DNA from: Akkermansia muciniphila
Lineage (GTDB): Bacteria; Verrucomicrobiota; Verrucomicrobiia; Verrucomicrobiales; Akkermansiaceae
Length of the DNA: 64,000 nucleotides
Direction: 5' to 3'
Assembly: GCF_040616545.1 (NCBI RefSeq)
Contig: NZ_CP156688.1
Coordinates: forward strand, 1,426,001-1,490,000
Positions 27,520 to 36,153 of this stretch are shown piece after piece (within the stretch, counting starts at the first letter, position 1; each line of letters begins with the position of its first letter). The notes under the pieces are model-generated. The model saw only the letters and a program-made list of their open reading frames with translations, did not search any database and was not told where the DNA came from. The translations under genes and the position numbers were made by a program.

Positions 27520-28779
27520 ATGATGAGATATGCTGTGATCGGAGCCGGAGTTTCCGGATTGTCCATGGCCGGAATGCTGTTGAAAAAAGGGCATGAGGCA
27601 GTGGTTTACGAGAAGGACAGCCGCCCCGGCGGCCTGATCAAGTGCGCGGAAGTGCAGGGCCATTTGTACCACCTGGTGGGCGGCCATGTGTTCAATTCCC
27701 GGCGGCAGGAGGTATTGGACTGGTTCTGGTCCCGGTTTGACAAGGAACGCGATTTTGTTTCCGCCCGCCGCCGTGCCGTCATCTCCCTGGAGGGCGGGAA
27801 CGTGGTGGATTATCCCATTGAGAACCACCTGGACCAGTTCCCGGAGGAGGCCCGTTCCTCCATTGTCCATGAACTGCTGGAGATTTACAGGAATCCTCCT
27901 TCCGATCCCCGCTCCCTGGGAGAGTTTTTCCTGAACCGTTTTGGAAAAACCCTGAACGACCTTTATTTCACGCCTTACAACAACAAGGTATGGCGGCAGG
28001 ACATCAACGGAATCGCCATGGATTGGCTGGAAGACAAGCTGCCCATGCCGACCGTGGCGGAAATTCTGCTGAACAATATCGGGCGCATCAATGAAAGCAC
28101 CATGGTGCACAGCTCCTTCTTTTATGCAAAGCGCGGCGGTTCCCAGTTTCTGGCTGATACGCTGGCGCATGGCTTGAAGGTCGTCTATGGGGCGCAGGCC
28201 GCGGGCATCCGCCCGGAGAACGGGAAATGGCGCGTGCAGGGAGAGTTGTTTGACAGGGTGGTTTTTACAGGAAATGCCAGGCAGCTTGCGGACTGCTTCC
28301 CCGGCATGGATGAACTGCAACCGTTCCTTCCCCGGATTTCGGCATTGCGTTCCCACGGGACTACCTCCGTGCTGTGCCGGATTGACCCCAATGACTATAG
28401 CTGGATTTACATGCCCTCCCCGGCCCACCGTTCCCACCGCATCATCTGCACGGGGAATTTTTCCAGGAACAATAATAACGGGGACGTCACCACTGCCACC
28501 ATTGAGTTTTCCGAGAAAATGACGGAAGAGGAAATCCGGACGCAACTGGAGCTCATCCCCTTCTCTCCCGCCTATCTGGCCCATCATTGGGAGGAATACA
28601 CCTATCCCGTGCAGGATTCATCCAGCAGGGCCCTTATCCGGGAGCTGAAAGACCGCCTGGAACCCAGGGGCATTTACCTGCTGGGGCGTTTTGCGGAGTG
28701 GGAATATTACAACATGGATGCGGCCATCGGCGCCGCCATGGACCTTGACAAGAGGATGCACGCGGAGCTTCAGCCGTAA
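27520..28779 (+). CDS. FAD-dependent oxidoreductase, UDP-galactopyranose mutase/protoporphyrinogen oxidase-like
   Basis: 419 residues. The N-terminus is a clear FAD Rossmann motif (VIGAGVSGLSMAGMLLKKG, then VVYEKDSRPGGLI). The middle has the family FLNRFGKTLNDLYFTPYNNKVW. The C-terminus reads GIYLLGRFAEWEYYNMDAAIGAAM, the second FAD-contact motif typical of UDP-galactopyranose mutase-like proteins (G.GRF..W.Y.nmd.ai). A nucleotide-sugar mutase or oxidoreductase in surface-glycan synthesis fits the neighbours, but the substrate is not evident. Confidence 0.75.
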   Translation: MMRYAVIGAGVSGLSMAGMLLKKGHEAVVYEKDSRPGGLIKCAEVQGHLYHLVGGHVFNSRRQEVLDWFWSRFDKERDFVSARRRAVISLEGGNVVDYPIENHLDQFPEEARSSIVHELLEIYRNPPSDPRSLGEFFLNRFGKTLNDLYFTPYNNKVWRQDINGIAMDWLEDKLPMPTVAEILLNNIGRINESTMVHSSFFYAKRGGSQFLADTLAHGLKVVYGAQAAGIRPENGKWRVQGELFDRVVFTGNARQLADCFPGMDELQPFLPRISALRSHGTTSVLCRIDPNDYSWIYMPSPAHRSHRIICTGNFSRNNNNGDVTTATIEFSEKMTEEEIRTQLELIPFSPAYLAHHWEEYTYPVQDSSSRALIRELKDRLEPRGIYLLGRFAEWEYYNMDAAIGAAMDLDKRMHAELQP

Positions 28780-29098
28780 GGGCCGCGGCTCCTGCGGGCT
28801 TGGGAATATAAGGAGGCGTTTACCGGCAAGTTTCCGGCGAAGGCTGTGGATTGGTAATCCGCTTGTTTTAAAAACTATAAAAGAGAACCTGTAAGGATAT
28901 AACCCTGAAAAAGTTACCTGTCCAGGCCATCCTCCGTAAAAGGTAAAAAATCCTTTTCCGTTCCATGCCAAATATGCGGAATCCATTCTCCGTTAAAATT
29001 TTCCATTGACAGCGGATTACCAACTCGCTAGAAACAGGTGTGGAGAAGTATGGCCCATGTTCTACCAGGGCCATGCGTTTACCCAGGAATCAACACGT
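28780..29098 (+). other. 319-base intergenic region with a promoter
   Basis: No gene seen. The first part is leftover GC-rich sequence after the oxidoreductase. The remainder is AT-rich and leads to the promoter at 29006-29034. Confidence 0.5.
29006..29034 (+). promoter_or_regulatory. Sigma-70-type promoter of the WKPF glycosyltransferase-like gene
   Basis: TTGACA (29006-29011), a 17-base spacer, then TAGAAA (29029-29034). This places the transcript start near 29041, so translation cannot begin at the earlier in-frame TTG. Confidence 0.6.
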
Positions 29099-29989
29099 AT
29101 GGCTATTCGTTATTGTTCTTTTGCAACACGCGGCTACCGCTGGCGGCAGTGGATGCGGATGAAAAGTTTAAAGTTGGCGGAGCCTTCCGTGGAATTGTCC
29201 TTCTGGACTCTGGGGCGCTTGCTGTCCGCAGGCATCAGGCGCGAGGTCCCCTGGTTTGACCCTCATTTGCAGGGGGCAGGTTACTGGTGCTGGAAGCCCT
29301 TCATTATGCTCAGGGAACTGGACAGCATGCAGGAAGGGGACTATTTGCTTTACACGGATGCGGGGCGTCCGCCGGGAACCCTTTTCCGCCATTCGGTACA
29401 GCCCCTTGTCCAATGGCTGGAGGAGAAGGGGCAGGACATCCTGCCGGGAGTGAATATCTCCTATTACACGGGAGATTTGGCAAGGTGGTGCAAGCAGAGC
29501 GTTTTTGACGCATTGAATCTGGATATCAGGGATTTCGAGCATAGCCCCCTGATTCAGCCGACCCCGTGCTTTCTGAAAAAATCGGAAGAAAGCATCCGGA
29601 TTCTTCGTGAATGGATGGAATTATGTCGGCAGTTCAATCTGGTGTCTTCCCCAACTCCGGAGGAAAAGAGCCGCTGCCGTGACAATTTTGCGGCCCATAC
29701 GCATGACCAGACGCTGTGGTCTCTTGTTGCGGCCATGAACCGTCTGGATTGCCTGTATTCCGGCAAGGGAGTCATCCACCTTGATGGGAGGCACCCTTTT
29801 TTGCGGCATCCCGGATTTGACGATAAGGATCCGGACTTTTTTTTGGGAGAGCTGGGAGCGGAGAGGGTGGAAAGGCCCTTGCTCACTTTTCTTTCCTGCG
29901 CCCACCAGGGATTTGCCTTTTGCGAGAAGGCTGTGAATAAGCTGTCCAAGATCGCCGGGCTGGGGCCCCGCAAAGGTTTTTACGGGTAA
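29099..29989 (+). CDS. Glycosyltransferase-like protein with GYWCWKPF and YTDAG motifs
   Basis: 296 residues from the ATG at 29099, preceded by AGGA at 29085 and located after the promoter. The core GAGYWCWKPFIMLRELDSM followed by GDYLLYTDAG matches a group of uncharacterised GT-A-like transferases with a conserved G.GYW.WKP..i and D.G acidic site. The later HTHDQTLWS (His/Asp) is also typical of that group. It probably transfers a sugar in capsule or other glycan synthesis; substrate unknown. No membrane segment or signal peptide. Confidence 0.65.
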   Translation: MAIRYCSFATRGYRWRQWMRMKSLKLAEPSVELSFWTLGRLLSAGIRREVPWFDPHLQGAGYWCWKPFIMLRELDSMQEGDYLLYTDAGRPPGTLFRHSVQPLVQWLEEKGQDILPGVNISYYTGDLARWCKQSVFDALNLDIRDFEHSPLIQPTPCFLKKSEESIRILREWMELCRQFNLVSSPTPEEKSRCRDNFAAHTHDQTLWSLVAAMNRLDCLYSGKGVIHLDGRHPFLRHPGFDDKDPDFFLGELGAERVERPLLTFLSCAHQGFAFCEKAVNKLSKIAGLGPRKGFYG

Positions 29990-30035
29990 GGCTGGGGAGG
30001 AGGAATAGCCGTTTCCCGGGCGCACCCCCAGGGAA

Positions 30036-30062
30036 TAAAAAAGCGCCGGAATCTTCCGGCGC
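30036..30062 (-). terminator. Rho-independent terminator after the sulfatase
   Basis: On the minus strand the inverted repeat GGCGCCGGAA / TTCCGGCGC (very short loop) is followed by TTTTTT. It is 29 bases beyond the sulfatase stop. Confidence 0.8.
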
Positions 30063-30090
30063 CTGAGAAAAGTTCTGTTGCGGCAGCTCC

Positions 30091-31749
30091 CTACCAGGAA
30101 GCGTCAAATTTGGGAATGGGCGTCCCCTTTCCGCCGGGGCTGTTTTCCGGGACCTTGTAGGCCTTGCGGAGCTCGTGATAGCGTTTCTTGAGTTTTTCCA
30201 CGGTGGACTTGTAGGCGGGATCGTCAATGACGTTCTTCATCTGCATGGGGTCCTTCTTCATGTCAAAAAGCATCCATTCGTCACTGGTCCAGATGTAGGA
30301 AAGCGTGTAGCGGTCCGTCCGGATGCCGTCGTGGCGCGGGGCATTGTGTTCGCCGGGATTCTCGTAGAAGCAATAGTAGATGGCGTCTCTCCAATTGTCC
30401 GGCGTTTTGCCTGTGGAGGCCGTGGGCAGGAGGGAAACGCCCTGGAAGGTGTTCATGTTTTCCGGGGTGTCCGCTCCAGCTGCGGAAACGATGGTGGGGG
30501 CATAGTCGATGTTCTGCACCATGGCGTTGTTGCGGGTGCCCGCGGGAATTTTGCCGGGCCATCTCATGATGAGGGGCATGCGGAGGGATTCTTCAAAAAT
30601 CCAGCGCTTGTCGTACATGCCGTGTTCGCCCATGTAGAAGCCCTGGTCGCCGCAGTAGATGACCAGCGTGTCTTTGGAAAGGCCTTCCTTGTCCAGATAA
30701 TTCATGAGGCGGCCGATGCTGTCGTCCACGGAAAGCAAGCAGCCCAGGTAGTCTTCCATGTAGGCGTGCCATTTCCATTCCGCAAAAGCTTTCGGATCCT
30801 TCAGTTTTCCGGATTTCATGCCGTCCACCAGGGACTTGGTGCGCTTGGCGTAGTAATCCGTCCAGGTTTTCTTTTCTTCCGGAGTCATGCGGTTGATTTC
30901 CCCCAGGTCCCAGCCGTAGCCGGGAGAGACGATGCTCTTGCGCATCTCTTCCGGCACCTGGTCCTTGAGTACCTTGAGGTCGGAATAAATAGCCATGTGC
31001 CTGGCGACGGTCTGCTGGTTTTTCTTCAGGAATTCCGGGCGGTTGGCGTAGTCGTCATGGAAATTGGCGGGCGGCGCCAGTTTGGAGGTGTTCACCTTGC
31101 CCAGGTGGCGCAGGGCGGGGCACCAGGCGCGGTGGGGGGCCTTGTGGCCCACGACGAGCAGGAAGGGCTTGTCCTTGTCCCGGTTTTCCAGCCACTGGAT
31201 GGATTTGTCCGTGACCACGTCCGTGGCGTAGCCGGGGAAGCGCTTCGTTTGGCGTTTTCCGTTCGGCTTGAGGCTGATGAAGTCCGGATTGTAGTAGCTG
31301 CCCTGGCCGGGGAAGATTTCCCACGTGTCAAAGCCGGTGGGGTCCGATTCCAGGTGCCACTTGCCGAAAAGCCCCGTCTGGTACCCGGCTTTTTGCAGCA
31401 TTTTGGGGTAGGTGGGCTGGGAACCGTCCAGTGGCCTCTGGCCGTTAAAGACAAAGCCGTTCATGTGGGAATGCCTGCCGGTCAGGATGCACGCGCGGGA
31501 GGGGCCGCACAGGGAGTTGGCGCAGTAGCTGCGGTCAAAGACCATGCCTTGGCGGGCCAGCTTGTTGAAATTGGGCAGGGCCACGGGGGAATCATTCTTG
31601 CTGGTGCCCAGCGTCTGGTAGGCGTGGTCGTCCGTAATGATGAAAAGGATATTCGGCTTTTTATTCTCCGCAGCCTTGGTCTGGGCCGTGAGAGGAGCTG
31701 CCGCCAGCAGGGCCAGAGTTCCGGCGATGATGGTTTTCAAGGGTCTCAT
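30091..31749 (-). CDS. Secreted type I sulfatase
   Basis: 552 residues. A signal peptide (to about TAQ, residue 23) sends it out of the cytoplasm. The sulfatase signature is complete: Asp40-Asp41 metal ligands in FIITDDHAYQTLG, then C-G-P-S-R with Cys81 converted to formylglycine by a maturase encoded elsewhere, followed by ACILTGRHSHMNG. GKWHLESDPTGFDTWE and GFYMGEHGMYDKRWIFEES are further conserved sites (Lys/His substrate and metal contacts). The C-terminal part with YEKTD-like substitutions resembles N-acetylglucosamine-6-sulfatases. Removal of sulfate from host mucin glycans is the likely role in Akkermansia; the exact linkage is inferred. Confidence 0.9.
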   Translation of the reverse strand: MRPLKTIIAGTLALLAAAPLTAQTKAAENKKPNILFIITDDHAYQTLGTSKNDSPVALPNFNKLARQGMVFDRSYCANSLCGPSRACILTGRHSHMNGFVFNGQRPLDGSQPTYPKMLQKAGYQTGLFGKWHLESDPTGFDTWEIFPGQGSYYNPDFISLKPNGKRQTKRFPGYATDVVTDKSIQWLENRDKDKPFLLVVGHKAPHRAWCPALRHLGKVNTSKLAPPANFHDDYANRPEFLKKNQQTVARHMAIYSDLKVLKDQVPEEMRKSIVSPGYGWDLGEINRMTPEEKKTWTDYYAKRTKSLVDGMKSGKLKDPKAFAEWKWHAYMEDYLGCLLSVDDSIGRLMNYLDKEGLSKDTLVIYCGDQGFYMGEHGMYDKRWIFEESLRMPLIMRWPGKIPAGTRNNAMVQNIDYAPTIVSAAGADTPENMNTFQGVSLLPTASTGKTPDNWRDAIYYCFYENPGEHNAPRHDGIRTDRYTLSYIWTSDEWMLFDMKKDPMQMKNVIDDPAYKSTVEKLKKRYHELRKAYKVPENSPGGKGTPIPKFDASW

Positions 31750-31837
31750 ATTGCATGGAGGATATAGGATGAAGCCACCGTGTCAATGTCATAGGATTCC
31801 TTTTGCCGGGATTCTGCGTTATGGTATCCTTCCTGCC

Positions 31838-33736
31838 ATGCATCCCTCCCCGTTGGAAGACACGCTGCGTTTGTTCGGCAAGGAGCGGTTCCGCCCCATG
31901 CAGCGGGAACTGATGGAGTGCGCGCTGGCAGGCAATTCCTGCATCGGCATTTTGCCCACGGGGTCCGGCAAGAGCCTTTGTTACCAGATTCCGGCAGTGC
32001 TGGGAGACGGAGTGACGGTGGTGGTTTCCCCGCTGATCGCCCTGATGCGCGACCAGGTGGCCGGGCTGGAAAAACTGGGCGTGGCCGCGGCACGGTATGA
32101 TTCCTCCCTGGAGGAGGAAGAAAAGGCCGCCCTGCTGGACAGGCTGAAGTCCGGAGCCGTCCGCCTGCTTTTCGCCGCGCCGGAGTCTCTGGAATCCCCG
32201 TGGATGCGGCAGGCCATGGAACTTGTCCCTCCCGGCCTGTTCGTGGTGGATGAGGCGCATTGCCTCTCGGAGTGGGGGCACAGTTTCCGCCCGGATTATC
32301 TGGGACTCCCCGGTTTTTTCAAAAAGCATGGGTTCCGCAGCGTCATGGCTCTGACGGCCACGGCTACGGAACGGGTGTGCCGTGACCTGGCCTCCCTTTT
32401 CAACGTGAAGGAGGAATGCATTTTCCGCGCCCCGCCGTACCGCGCGAATATCGTCCGCCAGGTGGAAACGCTGAAGGAGGAGGATAAAACCGCTCGGCTG
32501 GTTGAGTTTTTGAAGGAGGGCGGCCACCGTCCCGCCGTGGTGTACACGCGCACGCGCAAGGATGCGGAAAGGCTCTCCTATGAATTGGGGCAGGGCGGTT
32601 TTTCCGTCAAATCCTACCATGCGGGCATGCCTCCGGAAACGCGGGGGCTGGTGCAGGATGAATTCCTGACGGGGGCGGCGGACGTGCTGGTGGCGACGAT
32701 TGCCTTCGGCATGGGAATAGACAAGCCGGACGTGCGCTCCGTGGTGCATTACCACCCGCCTGCCAGTCTGGAGGCGTATGTGCAGGAATCCGGCCGTGCG
32801 GGCCGCGACGGGCTGCCCTCCTTCAGCCTGGTGATGCTGTCCGCCCGCGACGGCGTGGCCGTGGTCAACCGCCTGCATGCGGCGGAACCGGACCGCCACG
32901 GCGTGAAGGGGCTGGTGTCCCTGCTGTCCCGGAGGGGGGAGCACGTTGTTTCCCTGTATGAAGCTTCCGCCGTTCATGATTTGCCGGATGTGGCGGTGGA
33001 CCGGATGCTGTTTGACCTGAAGCGTTCCGGCTCCATGCGGGAGCAGGGCAGGGGATACAAATATTACAAGGTGCGCCCTCTGTTCCGGATGGAGGAAATC
33101 CTGTGCGGCCGTGATGGCGAAGAAAGCGCCCGCCTGCAATGGATGGACGGCCGCCGGGAGGGGGAAGTGGAGGTCCTGGCCGCGGAGTGGGGGATTTCAT
33201 GGGAAGAGGCCGCCGCCTGGCTTGACGAGCTGGCCCTTTCCGGGGAATGGAAGGTGGAGCTGCGCCAGATAGCGCTTCATCTGCATTCCGAAGGTTTTGA
33301 TGCGGCGGAAACCGCGGAGGAATTCGCGCGGTATTTTTCCCGGTCGCGGCTGAACGGGCTGGAACGCTGGAAAACGTGCGTTTCCACGCTGACGGCCGTC
33401 GCCTGTCTTAACAGGAGCCTGGACGCCTACTTCGGCTTCCGGGAACCGTCCGGCCCCTGCGGGCACTGTCCGTCATGCTGCGGTGCGGTTCCCGCGGAGA
33501 TGGAAGAGGAGGAGCCCGGCCCGGTTCCGGAAGAACTGCGTTCCGCCGTCATGGAACTGGCGGCGCAGAGAAAGCCCGCGCTGTCCCGCCCTTCCCAGTT
33601 AACGCGTTTTCTGCTGGGGCTGGCTTCTCCGGCGGCCATGCGCGCGCGGTTGTGGGGCCATCCTCTTTACGGGGCGCTGGGGGACAGGAGCTGGGAAGAC
33701 GTCTGGATTGAGGCGCGCGCCCTGTCGGGAAATTAG
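31838..33736 (+). CDS. recQ: ATP-dependent DNA helicase RecQ
   Basis: 632 residues from the ATG at 31838; the open frame extends upstream into the sulfatase gene but those residues are not RecQ-like. It unwinds DNA 3'-5' in recombination and repair. Visible are the Q-motif region RFRPMQREL, Walker A PTGSGKS (residues 40-46), DEAH (138-141), SHAG-type helicase motif IV, and motifs V/VI ATIAFGMGIDKPDVR and YVQESGRAGRDG. An RQC zinc region is likely with PCGHCPSCCG, but the HRDC domain appears absent. Its 88-base gap to the divergent sulfatase must hold both promoters. Confidence 0.92.
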   Translation: MHPSPLEDTLRLFGKERFRPMQRELMECALAGNSCIGILPTGSGKSLCYQIPAVLGDGVTVVVSPLIALMRDQVAGLEKLGVAAARYDSSLEEEEKAALLDRLKSGAVRLLFAAPESLESPWMRQAMELVPPGLFVVDEAHCLSEWGHSFRPDYLGLPGFFKKHGFRSVMALTATATERVCRDLASLFNVKEECIFRAPPYRANIVRQVETLKEEDKTARLVEFLKEGGHRPAVVYTRTRKDAERLSYELGQGGFSVKSYHAGMPPETRGLVQDEFLTGAADVLVATIAFGMGIDKPDVRSVVHYHPPASLEAYVQESGRAGRDGLPSFSLVMLSARDGVAVVNRLHAAEPDRHGVKGLVSLLSRRGEHVVSLYEASAVHDLPDVAVDRMLFDLKRSGSMREQGRGYKYYKVRPLFRMEEILCGRDGEESARLQWMDGRREGEVEVLAAEWGISWEEAAAWLDELALSGEWKVELRQIALHLHSEGFDAAETAEEFARYFSRSRLNGLERWKTCVSTLTAVACLNRSLDAYFGFREPSGPCGHCPSCCGAVPAEMEEEEPGPVPEELRSAVMELAAQRKPALSRPSQLTRFLLGLASPAAMRARLWGHPLYGALGDRSWEDVWIEARALSGN

Positions 33737-33739
33737 CGG

Positions 33740-34927
33740 TCAGTTTCCGCCTTTGGCGGCTTCATAGGCGGCAATGATGCGCTTGCAGGAGTTTTCCGCG
33801 TGCAGCAGGGAGCACCAGTGGCGGGAGATTTCCTCCGGGCTGCGTTTCCCATCGTCCCAGGCGCGGATTTCTTCCAGAAGCGCTCCGGCGATGCTTTCCG
33901 GAGAATCCTTCGGGCTGAGCGTGCCGGAATCATGGGAAACGTACCATTGCAGGCAGTTCAGCAGGGGAGTGAGGCGAGGCCCCACGACGGAGGCTCCGGC
34001 GCAGAGCGCCTCCGCGGAGGCGACGTGCGTCCCCTCGGACCGGGAGGTGCAGAGGCTGATCCTGGCTTGGGAATATTTCTTTTGGAGCTCCGCATTCGGC
34101 AGGTATCCGGCCAGGCGGATGCGGGAGCGGAGGCCTTCCGGAAGGTTGCTGTGCCATTCCCGCAGAAAAGGGGGAATGTTCCCGTAGATTTCCGCTTCCC
34201 AGTGCGGGGCCCGGGGCATGGCCTGTTCCAGCGTGGCCATCAGAAGGTAGGGGCGTTTGTAGAGAAGGTCGTCCCAGCGTCCCACGGCCATGATGATGTT
34301 GCGTTTTTCCCCGGCATAGCGGCAGGTGGAGGAAATGGGGTTGGGGAGGAGGGCCAGTTTCCGGACAATGGATTTTCCGTAAAGCCATTCCCTGTCCCGG
34401 ATGGATTGGAGGGCCGCCGGCATGGGGAAGGCCGCCATGTCCCCCTGGTCCAGGTGTTTTCTCCGCCCCCGGTTGAGCAGGTTCCAGGTGTGCTGCTTCA
34501 GCAGGCGTAGCAGGAAGAAGGCGGAACCCTTGATTTTTCCGCGGGCGAAGACGTCCCTGATCCACATGTTTTCCGCAATGGGGAACCAGTATTGCCACGG
34601 GAAAAACAGCCCGGAGGAATCCATGTACACCACCAGGAAAATGCCCGCGTCATGGATGGCCCGGGCGATGGGAAGGTATTTGCCCGTGCCCCACGCGTAC
34701 AGGACCAGCCCGTCAATGCCCAGGGATTTCCACCAGGCAGGGTCTTCCAGGTTGGCGTATTCCGTGCGGATGAGGTCGGGATCGTCCCCGTCCTGAGCAG
34801 GCGTGGGCATGATGGCCCTGCTCTCCACGCCTATTCGCTGAAAGGCCTTGCAGAAAGCGCCTGAATCACGGGAAAAGAAAGTGTGGTCCCCTTTGAAGGG
34901 AACGGGCGTGCAGGTGTACCATTTCAT
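33740..34927 (-). CDS. Glycosyltransferase (GT-B fold, group 1-like)
   Basis: 395 residues, soluble. The C-terminal half fits a GT4-like nucleotide-sugar domain: IIMAVGRWDDLLYKRPYLL, IRLAGYLPNAELQKKYSQARI, then SRSEGTHVASAEALCAGASVVGP (the E-x7-E-type region). The N-terminal half is divergent. It starts with ATGA overlapping the stop of the upstream glycosyltransferase (34924-34927), so the two are translationally coupled and probably act in the same surface-glycan pathway. Its stop is 3 bases from recQ's, converging. Confidence 0.8.
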   Translation of the reverse strand: MKWYTCTPVPFKGDHTFFSRDSGAFCKAFQRIGVESRAIMPTPAQDGDDPDLIRTEYANLEDPAWWKSLGIDGLVLYAWGTGKYLPIARAIHDAGIFLVVYMDSSGLFFPWQYWFPIAENMWIRDVFARGKIKGSAFFLLRLLKQHTWNLLNRGRRKHLDQGDMAAFPMPAALQSIRDREWLYGKSIVRKLALLPNPISSTCRYAGEKRNIIMAVGRWDDLLYKRPYLLMATLEQAMPRAPHWEAEIYGNIPPFLREWHSNLPEGLRSRIRLAGYLPNAELQKKYSQARISLCTSRSEGTHVASAEALCAGASVVGPRLTPLLNCLQWYVSHDSGTLSPKDSPESIAGALLEEIRAWDDGKRSPEEISRHWCSLLHAENSCKRIIAAYEAAKGGN

Positions 34928-36135
34928 GATGCCGTGGTGGTGGAAGGTTGACGGAGAATGCGGAGTTCTTCAAAAAGGCTACCCATGGACTGGAGCCATG
35001 CGGCGGGGGAGTAGGTAGAGGCCAGGAGCTGGCGCCCGTGCATCCCCATGGCAGGCCAGCGTTCTTCTTCCTCCAGCGCGGCGCGCAGCGTCTCCGCCAG
35101 CGCGTCCGCGGAAGGTCCCCGCGCAATCCATCCGTTCCGCCCGTGGGTGATGAGTTCCGGCAGGCCGCCGCACGGGGTCACGATGACGGGCGTGCCGTGG
35201 AGCCAGCCTTCCAGAACCACCATACCAAAGGTTTCCTCCCACAGGGAGGGGGCTACGGTCAGGCCGCAGGCGGCGCGTATGGCCCCCTGCTCCTCATGGG
35301 GAATGAATCCGGTCAGGCGGACGGATTCAAGCCGGCGGGAAGAGACGTAGCGCTCCAGCTCCCCGCGCATGGGGCCGTCCCCCATCAGGTAGAGGGTGCG
35401 ACCGGGCGGGGAAAGGTTCTCCCACGCCTGAACCAGTTGGAGGACTCCTTTTTCCTGTGTCAAGCGTCCGGCATAAAGAACGTCCCGGCGGGGGGGGGGC
35501 GGTCCGGCGGGGGCGGACGTTTGCCGGATAAAATGGGGAATGACCCGGATTTTATCCTCCGGTATTCCGGACTGGATGAGAAGCTCCCGCTGCCGCCGGC
35601 TGACGGCGATGTAGGAGGAAAGGCGGTTCCAGGTTCCCATGCGGCGCGTCTTGTACAGGGCGGCAGCAGCCAGGGCGGAATAGGCGGCGCTACCGCGCCA
35701 GCAGGCGTGCAGGACGCCGGGAAGATAATTGCCGTTTTTACAGGAGAAACAGGGCGCGCCGTCCCGGTAGAACACCCCGTTAAGGCACCCGGCGCGGTAG
35801 TTGTGCAGGTAGTGGATGACGGGAACGGCCTGCTGCAGGGCCAGCTCGTAAACGCAGGGGGACATGGCCGGAAACGTGTTATGAATGATCCACGCGTCAA
35901 AGCGGTTTTCACGCAGGCATTCGCGGAGCCTCTCTTCCACGTCCCGGTTGTGGAGCATGTAGCGCATTTTCGTCAGCGCGCCGTGGGGGCTGCGGAACAA
36001 TTCTCCGGTGGAATAGACAAAGGGGGTGACGTCCGCCACGGTATCCAGCGCCTCCGTGATGGCATGGAAGCAGACTTCTTCCCCGCCCAGTTCCCCGTAG
36101 CGGCTGAAAATATGTAGAATGCGTGGACGTTGCAT
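34924..36135 (-). CDS. Glycosyltransferase family 4
   Basis: 403 residues. The N-terminus (ILHIFSRYGELGGEEVCFHAI) has the Gly-rich acceptor loop of GT4 enzymes. The C-terminal domain shows VLYAGRLTQEKGVLQLVQAW, LYLMGDGPMRGELE, VRLTGFIPHEEQGAI and the E-x7-E site in APSLWEETFGMVVLEGW. It retains sugar stereochemistry when adding a residue to a lipid- or surface-linked glycan; the donor is unknown. It forms an operon with the overlapping downstream transferase. Its N-terminal half holds several Cys (CFSCKNG) that are not catalytic in the family. Confidence 0.88.
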   Translation of the reverse strand: MQRPRILHIFSRYGELGGEEVCFHAITEALDTVADVTPFVYSTGELFRSPHGALTKMRYMLHNRDVEERLRECLRENRFDAWIIHNTFPAMSPCVYELALQQAVPVIHYLHNYRAGCLNGVFYRDGAPCFSCKNGNYLPGVLHACWRGSAAYSALAAAALYKTRRMGTWNRLSSYIAVSRRQRELLIQSGIPEDKIRVIPHFIRQTSAPAGPPPPRRDVLYAGRLTQEKGVLQLVQAWENLSPPGRTLYLMGDGPMRGELERYVSSRRLESVRLTGFIPHEEQGAIRAACGLTVAPSLWEETFGMVVLEGWLHGTPVIVTPCGGLPELITHGRNGWIARGPSADALAETLRAALEEEERWPAMGMHGRQLLASTYSPAAWLQSMGSLFEELRILRQPSTTTAS

Positions 36136-36153
36136 GGCCGCGGCGGCACGGGG

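Noticed and set aside
26695-28587. Long minus-strand frame opposite the glycan genes
   Set aside because: The plus-strand frames carry a FAD motif and other family features; the minus frame has none.
30175-31767. Long plus-strand frame opposite the sulfatase gene
   Set aside because: It is the complement of a gene with a complete sulfatase signature; composition biased to Val/Gly/His/Phe.
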